Part shown: one piece after another, positions 1-6,204 of the stretch
Layout: each line of letters begins with the position of its first letter
Numbering within the stretch: the stretch's first letter is position 1
DNA from: Candidatus Hydrogenedentes bacterium UBA2224
GTDB lineage: Bacteria > Hydrogenedentota > Hydrogenedentia > Hydrogenedentales > SLHB01
Direction of reading: 5' to 3'
NCBI GenBank assembly: GCA_002348185.1
Contig: DDYW01000163.1
Coordinates: 1,208-12,096 of the forward strand
DNA: 10,889 bases
Program-made: the position numbers and the translations under genes
The notes under the pieces: model-generated
What the model was told of the DNA's origin: nothing
What the model saw: the letters and a program-made list of their open reading frames with translations, nothing else
Databases searched by the model: none

Positions 1-69
1 GACTACGTGTCCCCGTTCGGACGAGAAGATTGTAGAGGGAGACAATTGGCGGTCGCGTGGTGGAGCACG

Positions 70-105
70 TGGACCCTATGGACGCTATGGACCCTATTGA
101 CGTGC
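70..105 (+). repeat. 9-bp tandem repeat cluster, TGGACSCTA type
   Basis: Four successive 9-bp units read TGGACCCTA, TGGACGCTA, TGGACCCTA and a degenerate TTGACGTGC. The core TGGAC is shared with the clusters at 227-253 (opposite strand) and 10583-10618 (same strand), so all three belong to one repeat family. The period is a multiple of three, which is why open frames read through it, but nothing suggests it is translated. Dispersed short tandem repeats like this are familiar from intergenic regions of PVC-type genomes (recollection, not a search). Confidence 0.8.
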
Positions 106-179
106 CTGCCTGAACGATGGTGAAGGGGTTCAAAATCCGGAGGACCACGCGTCCCGGTCTCGTGTCCTGGCGGGGTTGG

Positions 180-197
180 CCACGCGGGCCCGCGTGG
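180..197. other. Perfect 18-bp palindrome
   Basis: CCACGCGGGCCCGCGTGG is identical to its reverse complement over all 18 bases, with no spacer. It lies about 230 bp upstream of the GH29-like gene, between two 9-bp repeat clusters. A spacer-less palindrome suits a dimeric protein binding site better than an RNA hairpin, but in such GC-rich DNA it may only be part of the repeat landscape. No T-run follows on either strand, so it is not a canonical terminator. Confidence 0.5.
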
Positions 198-226
198 ACG
201 GGGGTGGACTCTTTGGCCCAGGGGTC

Positions 227-253
227 CCCGTCCATTCCGTCCATTCCGTCCAT
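227..253 (-). repeat. 9-bp tandem repeat cluster, ATGGACGGA type
   Basis: Three contiguous 9-bp units read on the minus strand as ATGGACGGA, ATGGACGGA and ATGGACGGG. The unit is almost the same as that at 10583-10618, which lies in the opposite orientation at the other end of the window. An 8-base inverted match (GGACGGGG near 196-203 against CCCCGTCC at 226-233) could fold the left edge of the cluster back on the sequence before it. Confidence 0.85.
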
Positions 254-426
254 CGCCTTCGCAGCTCCGCGCTGGACCGCCAGGCACCCAGCTCGTTCCT
301 CTGGCCGCGCGTCAGCGGCAACCGCATTTGCGTCGCCCCAATGCGGCGATCCGGGGGAAAATGGATTCGTGACGCCGCGAGGCCGATACTACCGGGGCGG
401 CGACTTTCCACAGGGAGGGACGATTC

Positions 427-1386
427 ATGCGGACAACAGGTATTCTGGCGGCGAGTCTGGCGATATGCTGCGGTCTGGCGGGGGCGGCGGAAACCCGCGG
501 GGCGTGGTTCCCGCAGGCGAAGTACGGGGTCTTCATCCATTTCCTGGGCGGCGGCGACGACTGGAGCGAGCAGGTCGACGCGTTTGACGTGGACGCGTTC
601 GCGCAGCAGATGAAAGAAGCCGGCGCGGCTTACGTGATCCTCACGCTGGGCCAGAACAGCGGGTATTACTGTTCGCCGAACGCGGCCTACAGCGCCTGTT
701 GCGGTTATGCGCCCGGCGACCGCTGTTCGAACCGTGACCTGCCCCTGGACCTGATCCACGCCCTCGGCAAACACCGGATTCGTCTCCTGCTGTACCTGCC
801 GTCGCGGGCGCCGCAGACCGATCAGAACGCCATGGCGCGATTGGGCGACGTGAACGAACAAGAGCCCGCGCCGCAGGCGTTCACGAAGCAGTGGTCGGAG
901 GTCATCCGCGAGTGGTCGCTGCGGTATGGAAAACACGTGCACGGCTGGTGGTTCGATGGCGCCTACAACACCGCCGGGTGGGATGACCTCGAAAAGCCGT
1001 ACGCCTGGTCGACCTGGGCCGCGGCCTGCCGGGCGGGCAACCCGGATTCGGTCCTCGCGTTCAACCCGGGCACCCGCTTCGACAAGGCCTTTTCGAGGCT
1101 CACCCGGGAGCAGGACTACACCGCGGGCGAGCAGAATTCGTTTACGGTCCTGCCCGAACAGTATCCCGCGCCCGAGGGCATGGTATGGCACATCCTCGCC
1201 CATCTCGGCACGACGTGGGCGAAGGCCGACGGGCCGCAGCACGCCGACCAGGCCATGATCGACTACATCCGCACGGTCAACGCCCAGGGCGGTGTGGTCA
1301 GCATCGAAGTCGCCATCGACGCCAACGGCATCGTGTACGACCCGCATTTCAGCCAGCTCACGGCCATCGCGAAGGCGCTCAGGTAG
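427..1386 (+). CDS. Secreted GH29-like (alpha-L-fucosidase family) protein
   Basis: Predicted exported glycoside hydrolase of the alpha-L-fucosidase (GH29) fold, 319 residues. The start is set by GGGAGGG at 413-419, seven bases before ATG. Residues 1-21 form a signal peptide, probably cut after GAA. The KYGVFIHF segment (32-39) matches the GH29 KFGIFIHW motif and keeps its His (H38). WWFDGAY (174-180) carries the expected nucleophile Asp (D177). Where typical GH29 enzymes have the sugar-binding HHDGF motif, this protein has GQNSGYY (75-81), so both histidines are missing. A conserved-looking DYTAGE (230-235) may supply the acid/base glutamate, which is a guess. The protein is shorter than usual GH29 enzymes (often 450 residues or more) and appears to be the catalytic barrel alone, without the C-terminal beta-sandwich. 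Family membership is fairly safe. Fucosidase activity is not, because of the changed substrate pocket. It is the only plus-strand gene and converges on the sulfatase. Confidence 0.88.
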   Translation: MRTTGILAASLAICCGLAGAAETRGAWFPQAKYGVFIHFLGGGDDWSEQVDAFDVDAFAQQMKEAGAAYVILTLGQNSGYYCSPNAAYSACCGYAPGDRCSNRDLPLDLIHALGKHRIRLLLYLPSRAPQTDQNAMARLGDVNEQEPAPQAFTKQWSEVIREWSLRYGKHVHGWWFDGAYNTAGWDDLEKPYAWSTWAAACRAGNPDSVLAFNPGTRFDKAFSRLTREQDYTAGEQNSFTVLPEQYPAPEGMVWHILAHLGTTWAKADGPQHADQAMIDYIRTVNAQGGVVSIEVAIDANGIVYDPHFSQLTAIAKALR

Positions 1387-1503
1387 CGCGGCGGCGTGGA
1401 CCTCCCCGCCTGAGCGCGTGCGCAGGGGGCGAGCCTCAGGCCATGGTGTGCGGTGGCACGCAGCCCGCGTGCTCGGGTCCGTCCTTCTTTTCGGCGCACC
1501 GGC

Positions 1504-3051
1504 TCAACACTGCAGCTCGACCGGGTCCTTGACTTCCCGCTGCCAGGCACGAAGGACCTCGGTCATCGCGCGCACCCGCCCCGCGTGCTCGGTCCGCCCG
1601 AAGAGATTGACGGTCTCGCCCGGGTCGCGGGCGAGGTTGTAAAGTTGATGGGGTTCGCGGGTATGCAGCGTGAGTTTCCAGCCGTCGCGCATGACGACGG
1701 TGCGGAACGCGTTGCCTTCGGGGGGATCCGTGCTGCGCAGGGCGCCGGCGGGGTTGGGGCCCGAGGTGACGACGGTGCCGCCGGGGTTCCACTCGACGAA
1801 CACGGGGCCAGGGCTGCGCCGGTCGCGGATACAGGGGACGAGGCTCTTACCGGGAAGCCCGGCGCCGGTTCTGATGCCCAGGAGATCGAGCAGCGTGGGC
1901 ACGAGATCGATGTGGCTGGCCGGGTCCTCGATCGTCCGTCCCGGCACCCCCGGAATGCGCATGAGCCAGGGCACGCGTTCCGACTCCTCGTAACTGAAAC
2001 ACTTGGCGATTAACCGGTGCGACCCCATCATGTCGCCGTGGTCGCTGGTGTAGACGAGGATGGTGTTCTCCATGAGCCCCAGGTCTTCGAGGGTGCGCAG
2101 AATCCCCCCCACCGCCGTGTCGACCTCGTGGACGAGTCCCCAATAATTCGCGATCAAACGCCGCCAATGGGCCTCGGTCTTCAGAGGCATGTCTTCGTTC
2201 CATCCGCTGGCGAGGTAACGGTCGCGAAGCGCGCGGTAGGAAGCGGGCTCGGTCTCCTCGAGGGGATCGTTGAAATTGGCGGGCAGGCACACCTCGTCGA
2301 GCCCGTGTTCGTCGTTGAACGGTCCCGTGAACGGCATGTGCGGTTCGAGGAAGTTGACGTAGAGCATGAACGGCTCGTCGCGATGCCGCCGGAGGAAATC
2401 GCACGTCTCGCGCTCGAGGAACCGGGGTTTTGAATGCTCGTAGGGGAGGCTGGCCGCGAATCCACGGCTGAAATCGCCCCGTTCGCCGGGAGGTTCGTAA
2501 CCGTATCCGCGCAGGAAATGCCAGTAATCGCTTTTCCTCGCATCCTCGCGCTGCTCCCGGTAATACCGCCGGTAGCCGTCCTCGATGCTGCGCCATTCCT
2601 GGAAACCGTGCTGGGCGAACACCTCGTCGCCGAGATGCCACTTTCCGAAATAGCCCGTGACGTAGTCCGGGTCCGCCACGAGTTCTGGAAACGCGGCCAC
2701 GTCGTGCGGCAGGGCGATATTGTTCTCCGTGCAGCCGTTCATGTGGGGCCACAGGCCTGTCATCACCGTCGAACGCGAAGGCGTACAGACCGGCTGGCTG
2801 ACGTAGGCGTTCCGGAAGACCACGCATTCCGGGGCCAGCCGGTTCATGTGGGGCGTGTGGATGACAGGGTTGCCGTATGCGGCCATGGTGTCGGGTCGCT
2901 GCTCGTCAGTCCACAGAAAGAGGAGGTTGGGTTTCCGCGCGGCCGTGGTTTGCGCGCGCGCCGTTCCGCGGAGCGTCATCGCCGCGGCGGCGGCAAGCTG
3001 ACTGCCCAGAAAAGCGCGCCGGGAAGGAGGCGTATGAGCCGCGTCTGTCAT
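1504..3051 (-). CDS. Tat-exported arylsulfatase-type sulfatase
   Basis: Type I sulfatase, 515 residues, the usual size for the family, predicted to hydrolyse sulfate esters outside the cytoplasm. The N-terminus has a twin-arginine signal (SRRAFLGS, 10-17), an Ala-rich hydrophobic stretch and a likely cut after ARA (33). C89 in CTPSR (89-93) is the CxPxR site that a maturase converts to formylglycine; no maturase gene is in this window. Metal and active-site residues are visible: D49 in WTDEQRPD, K137 and H139 in GKWHLG, H238 in EPHMPF, D337-H338 in TSDHGD and K350. All key positions look intact. The natural substrate cannot be read from the sequence; a sulfated glycan is the likely class, and the nearby GH29-like gene makes a fucose-containing one possible. 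The start has only a weak Shine-Dalgarno (GAGGG), but the Tat signal fixes it. It lies 114 bp downstream of the cardiolipin synthase gene on the same strand, so co-transcription is possible. Confidence 0.95.
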   Translation of the reverse strand: MTDAAHTPPSRRAFLGSQLAAAAAMTLRGTARAQTTAARKPNLLFLWTDEQRPDTMAAYGNPVIHTPHMNRLAPECVVFRNAYVSQPVCTPSRSTVMTGLWPHMNGCTENNIALPHDVAAFPELVADPDYVTGYFGKWHLGDEVFAQHGFQEWRSIEDGYRRYYREQREDARKSDYWHFLRGYGYEPPGERGDFSRGFAASLPYEHSKPRFLERETCDFLRRHRDEPFMLYVNFLEPHMPFTGPFNDEHGLDEVCLPANFNDPLEETEPASYRALRDRYLASGWNEDMPLKTEAHWRRLIANYWGLVHEVDTAVGGILRTLEDLGLMENTILVYTSDHGDMMGSHRLIAKCFSYEESERVPWLMRIPGVPGRTIEDPASHIDLVPTLLDLLGIRTGAGLPGKSLVPCIRDRRSPGPVFVEWNPGGTVVTSGPNPAGALRSTDPPEGNAFRTVVMRDGWKLTLHTREPHQLYNLARDPGETVNLFGRTEHAGRVRAMTEVLRAWQREVKDPVELQC

Positions 3052-3095
3052 GATCCCGCCCTCGGTCGTGTGCCTGTCCGGGAAGGATCATAGCA

Positions 3096-3127
3096 CGCGC
3101 GCGGCAGGAATGCGCGCGCGATTCCTG
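3096..3127 (-). promoter_or_regulatory. Two overlapping, mutually exclusive hairpins before the sulfatase gene
   Basis: Two inverted repeats share bases. One pairs CGCGCGC (3096-3102) with GCGCGCG (3112-3118). The other pairs CAGGAAT (3105-3111) with ATTCCTG (3121-3127). The loop of each holds an arm of the other, so a transcript can form only one at a time. They lie 45 to 76 bases upstream of the sulfatase start and about 40 bases after the cardiolipin synthase stop. No U-run follows, so this is not a standard intrinsic terminator. An attenuator-like role is possible, but GC-rich chance pairing is a real alternative. Confidence 0.3.
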
Positions 3128-3165
3128 TGCCGGACCCTGCCCCCGTCCTGTTCCAGGCGCGGGCG

Positions 3166-4602
3166 CTACAGGAGCGGACTGAACAGCTTGGCGAGGTTCT
3201 GGAAGATCCGGTGGGATGCGGGGCGGGCCTCCCAGGCGTCCAACTCGAGGCGCGTGGAATTCTCGATGTAGCCTTCGTGCCGTTTCCGCAATTCCCCGGC
3301 AAAGGCCGCCGAATAGAACGCCATATTGATCTCGAAATTGAGGGAAAACGACCGGATATCGAAATTGCTGGTCCCGACGAACGCCACGGCATCGTCAATG
3401 GCCATGGTCTTGGCGTGAACGAGGGCCGGCTGGTACAGGTACAGATTGATGCCCCAATTCAGCAACTCCTCGTAGAAGGCCTGCGCGGCCGCACCGACGA
3501 CGAGCTGGTCGGCCACCCGGGGCACGATGAGATTGACCTCGACCCCGCGAAGCGCCGCGGTCTCGAGCGCGCTGAGCAGGCTTTCATCGGGCACGAAGTA
3601 CGGGGTGGTGATGGTCACGTGTTTTTGCGCGCCGTGAAGCGCTGAAACGACCAGGCGCTGGTAGTTTTCGGTGGGGTAATTGGGTCCGCTGGGGATCACC
3701 TGGGCCGCGATGCCGCCCCGGACCGGGTTTTCCGGGAAAAAGGCGGGGTCCTCGAGCAGGTCGTCGGTTTCAAAATACCAGTCGGAGACGAACACGGCCT
3801 GCAGTTGCGACACCACGGGGCCGGTCAGCCGCACCGACAGGTCGTGCCACTCCAGGCTGCGGGTGCCGTAGCTGGGCTCGATCATGTTGTGCGACCCCGA
3901 GAACGCGATCTGGCCGTCGATCACCACGAGCTTGCGGTGGTTTCGCAGGTCCCAGCGCGCCATGCCTCTGCGAAAGAAGCCCACGGGCAGCGCCTCGAAA
4001 ACCTCCACCCCCGCCCGGGCAAGTTCCGGCGCCATGCGTTTGAGCATCCGCCAGGACCCCACGGCGTCGACGAGGAGGCGGCACGCGACGCCGCGACGCT
4101 CGGCGCGGATGAGCGCGTCCGCGAAGCGCCGCCCGGCTGCATCGTCTCCGTAGATGTAGTACAGCGCGTGCACATGATGCGTGGCGCACTCGATGTCGGC
4201 GATGATGCGGTCGAGGAAATCGTCATTGTGGCAGATGATCTCGGCGTGATTGCCGCCGAGCACGGTCATGTGGCCGAGCCGCTGGGCCAGGCGCCCCGCG
4301 GAGGCGAAGGCCGGCTCGAGCTGCGGCTGTATAATGGCGGGGTTTCCGTTGAACCGTCCACGGAGGGCATCGATGCGTTTGAGAAATCGCTTGTGCTGGT
4401 CGACTCGCTTTTGCGGCAGGCGGTTCGAACCGAGAAACGCGTAGAGCGCCAGCCCGAGCCACGGCGAAAAGAAAACCACCAGCAGCCACACCAGCGCCGA
4501 CTGCGGACGGTGCCGCCGGGTGATCAGCAACAGCATGCCGACGCGGATGATCCAGCTGCCCACTTCGTGGACGGCCGCAATGATGTTCAGAATGGTTCCC
4601 AC
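3166..4602 (-). CDS. cls: Cardiolipin synthase, phospholipase D family
   Basis: Membrane enzyme that joins two phosphatidylglycerol molecules into cardiolipin plus glycerol at the inner membrane. At 478 residues it matches bacterial ClsA-type enzymes. Two N-terminal hydrophobic segments (about 5-27 and 35-57) anchor it. The second is followed by GSNRLPQKR, close to the usual GxxRLPxKR signature. Two HKD motifs are complete: H222, K224 and D229 in NHRKLVVIDG, and H396, K398 and D403 in VHAKTMAIDD. SGSHNM and GTSNFDIRS follow the two motifs as expected. The start is GTG at 4602, chosen because it includes the whole first membrane segment; the Shine-Dalgarno there is poor, so expression may be low or the leader unusual. 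The ClsA type is preferred over ClsB or ClsC because of the two membrane spans. It lies between unrelated genes, so the neighbourhood says little about its role. Confidence 0.95.
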   Translation of the reverse strand: MGTILNIIAAVHEVGSWIIRVGMLLLITRRHRPQSALVWLLVVFFSPWLGLALYAFLGSNRLPQKRVDQHKRFLKRIDALRGRFNGNPAIIQPQLEPAFASAGRLAQRLGHMTVLGGNHAEIICHNDDFLDRIIADIECATHHVHALYYIYGDDAAGRRFADALIRAERRGVACRLLVDAVGSWRMLKRMAPELARAGVEVFEALPVGFFRRGMARWDLRNHRKLVVIDGQIAFSGSHNMIEPSYGTRSLEWHDLSVRLTGPVVSQLQAVFVSDWYFETDDLLEDPAFFPENPVRGGIAAQVIPSGPNYPTENYQRLVVSALHGAQKHVTITTPYFVPDESLLSALETAALRGVEVNLIVPRVADQLVVGAAAQAFYEELLNWGINLYLYQPALVHAKTMAIDDAVAFVGTSNFDIRSFSLNFEINMAFYSAAFAGELRKRHEGYIENSTRLELDAWEARPASHRIFQNLAKLFSPLL

Positions 4603-4630
4603 AGCGGAGTCCCGCGCGCCTTCCGTTCCC

Positions 4631-4648
4631 TTCCGGTTCCGGTTCCGG
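4631..4648. repeat. TTCCGG hexanucleotide tandem repeat
   Basis: Three perfect TTCCGG units (CCGGAA on the transcribed strand) follow a degenerate TTCCGTTCCC at 4621-4630. They sit 29 to 46 bases before the GTG start of the cardiolipin synthase gene, in its leader or promoter region. Copy-number change here could alter promoter spacing, but only three full units are present. Confidence 0.6.
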
Positions 4649-4715
4649 CCTCATTCTAGTGGATAGCAGGATGATCAAAGCAAGCGGGGAGGCCGCGCCG
4701 TTCCGAGACGCGCGA

Positions 4716-4734
4716 TGCCGGGCGGCGCCCGGCA
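4716..4734 (-). terminator. Strong hairpin after the beta-helix gene
   Basis: TGCCGGGC (4716-4723) and GCCCGGCA (4727-4734) form a perfect 8-bp GC-rich stem with a three-base loop. It starts 18 bases beyond the stop codon of the beta-helix gene. No U-run follows on the minus strand, so it is not a textbook intrinsic terminator. It may pause transcription or protect the 3' end of the message. Confidence 0.4.
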
Positions 4735-4752
4735 GACCCGAGGCCCTGCCCC

Positions 4753-6117
4753 CTAGGCCGTAATGGTATTGTTGAGCACGATGCCGTGGCCCTCGTCGCA
4801 GATAACCCCGCCCGCGGAACCGGCCTGAATCAGGTTGTGCTGGACGAGGTTGTTGCGGCTGTCGCCGGCGATTTCGACGCCGCATTTCATGGCGGCATCG
4901 GCGCGCCGGTTGAGGATCGTATTGTTGGCAATGCGGCACTGCGTGCTGGACTCGACATAGACGCCGCGGTGGATCGGCGACACGAGCTGGCAGTCGGACA
5001 CGGCGACCCCGGAACAGTGCGTGAGGGTGATCGCGCCGCCGCGCGCGCCGTCGCCCCAGGCCAGACCGGTCAGGATGTTCCCGGTGAGGGCGCAGTCCTG
5101 GCAGTCTTCGAGCACCACGCCGCCGACATCGTTCTGACCGCGTTGCCATGGCGAATGGTTGACCGTGTTTCCGGTGATGGCCACCTGTTCGCAGTGGGTG
5201 AGTTCGAGGCTGGCGCTGGTGCCGCTGTAGATGGTGTTGCCCGTGATGGCGATTGCGCGGTGCGCGTGCTGCATCACAATGCACTTGTCGCGGTCGCCGA
5301 TGACGTTGCCGGTGATGCTCACGACGCGAATCGAGGAATCGTCGGGCAGGGCGCGGCCCGTCATGATGAGGTTCGCCCCGGCGGCATCGGGCGTGGCCTG
5401 AAGCGTATTGCCCGCGAGCATGTATTCGCTGATGAGGCCGTCGTCGGGCACTTCCAGCACGACCTCGCCGCTGGAGCCTTCCGTGTACCCCGAGTTGTAT
5501 TCGATGTCGTTGCCGGTGATCTGGACGTTGTGGACGTCGCCGTTGAGTTGCCGGATGCCCGCACGGGCGCAGTAGCTGATGTGGTTGCCGACAATGATCG
5601 CCTGGTGAAGATTGACCGCGTCGAAAAAGATCCCGGAGTCCAGGCACCGGTAGATGTGCGAATTGGCGATGATCGGGTTGCGGTTGCGGTCGACCAGATG
5701 GATGCCGTAGCGGCACTCGCGTATCAGCACGTTCTGGATCGTGCACTGCACGGTGCGGAACAGTTCGACGCCATCCGCTTCGGCATGGCGTCCAAGAATC
5801 TCGAATCCCGCCAGTACCGGGAACCGTTCGCGCTCCCAGGTATGCTCCTGAAACGAGGCCGGATTCGCCGTGCCCTGATGATCGCCCACAATCCGCAAGG
5901 CCGGCCCCGGCCCGGTCATCACGATGCGCGAGGTCCCCTGCGCGCCCCGCACGCCCACGTAGCCGCGCCGGGTCGTGTCGAGCAAGAGCGGGGCGAAGAT
6001 CCGGTACGACCCGTTCTCGAGTTCCAGCACGCCGGTCTCATCAATCGCCCGCTGCAACGCCTGGGTATCGTCCGTGATACCGTCGCCCTTCGCCCCGAAT
6101 TCCCGCGCACTGGCCAT
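4753..6117 (-). CDS. Right-handed beta-helix protein, Pectate_lyase_3 type
   Basis: 454-residue parallel beta-helix protein. REFGAKGDGITDDTQAL (5-21) is the classic N-terminal signature of the Pectate_lyase_3 family, which includes polygalacturonase-like enzymes and phage tailspikes. The rest is a ladder of coils carrying ITGN-type turns: ITGNDI (200), ITGNVI (268), ITGNTI (291), ITGNTV (314), LTGNIL (344), IANNTI (396), VLNNTI (447). I see no clear set of catalytic residues, so it could be a lyase, hydrolase, epimerase or purely binding protein. The start is set at 6117 by a strong AGGAGGAGG just upstream. An in-frame ATG at 6177 would add 20 residues, but lies ahead of that site and adds no signal peptide. 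No signal peptide is visible from either start, unlike most of its neighbours. It is 87 bp downstream of the DUF3857 pair and may belong to their transcript. Confidence 0.93.
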   Translation of the reverse strand: MASAREFGAKGDGITDDTQALQRAIDETGVLELENGSYRIFAPLLLDTTRRGYVGVRGAQGTSRIVMTGPGPALRIVGDHQGTANPASFQEHTWERERFPVLAGFEILGRHAEADGVELFRTVQCTIQNVLIRECRYGIHLVDRNRNPIIANSHIYRCLDSGIFFDAVNLHQAIIVGNHISYCARAGIRQLNGDVHNVQITGNDIEYNSGYTEGSSGEVVLEVPDDGLISEYMLAGNTLQATPDAAGANLIMTGRALPDDSSIRVVSITGNVIGDRDKCIVMQHAHRAIAITGNTIYSGTSASLELTHCEQVAITGNTVNHSPWQRGQNDVGGVVLEDCQDCALTGNILTGLAWGDGARGGAITLTHCSGVAVSDCQLVSPIHRGVYVESSTQCRIANNTILNRRADAAMKCGVEIAGDSRNNLVQHNLIQAGSAGGVICDEGHGIVLNNTITA

Positions 6118-6122
6118 GGTTG

Positions 6123-6133
6123 ATCCTCCTCCT
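6123..6133 (-). promoter_or_regulatory. Ribosome binding site that decides the beta-helix start
   Basis: The minus strand reads AGGAGGAGGAT, with CAACC between it and the ATG at 6117. It supports 6117 over the longer in-frame start at 6177, which would place this strong site inside the coding sequence. Confidence 0.8.
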
Positions 6134-6168
6134 GCCGGCCCGCGGCCCATGGTATCCGGGGTGCAGCG

Positions 6169-6184
6169 CGCGCGCAAGCGCGCG
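6169..6184 (-). terminator. GC-rich hairpin between DUF3857 and beta-helix genes
   Basis: CGCGCGC (6169-6175) and GCGCGCG (6178-6184) can pair around a tiny AA loop, more realistically as a 6-bp stem with a 4-base loop. It lies 21 bases after the DUF3857 stop codon and has no U-run. It may be a weak processing or attenuation site, or low-complexity GC sequence only. Confidence 0.25.
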
Positions 6185-6204
6185 GCCTCCGGGCCTCCCC
6201 CGGG

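Larger units (their letters stand above)
1..411. other. Non-coding left flank with repeats
   Basis: I find no believable gene in this stretch. The reading frames that cross it are translations of tandem repeats (runs such as VHSVHRVH) or antisense shadows of the GH29-like gene. It holds two 9-bp tandem repeat clusters (70-105 and 227-253) and a perfect 18-bp palindrome (180-197). The part just before position 427 must carry the promoter of the GH29-like gene, but I could not pick out a convincing -35/-10 pair. Confidence 0.6.

Noticed and set aside
130..1347. Long minus-strand frame (405 codons) opposite the GH29-like gene
   Set aside because: It is antisense to a well-supported gene, ends in translated 9-bp repeats (EWTEWTEWTG-like) and matches no family I know; such frames are common in high-GC DNA.
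1408..1441. 7-bp inverted repeat (GCCTGAG/CTCAGGC) between the convergent genes as a bidirectional terminator
   Set aside because: The loop is 20 bases, the stem is short and no U-run follows on either strand, so I cannot support a terminator call, although the site between two gene ends would be suitable.
4223..5746. Minus-strand frame of 507 codons bridging the beta-helix and cardiolipin synthase genes
   Set aside because: It is out of frame with both real genes, crosses their intergenic hairpin and is an Arg/Pro/His-rich low-information sequence.
4786..6123. Plus-strand frame of 445 codons opposite the beta-helix gene
   Set aside because: It mirrors the codon pattern of the beta-helix gene and has no recognisable domain or own ribosome binding site. 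The minus-strand gene has a clear family signature.
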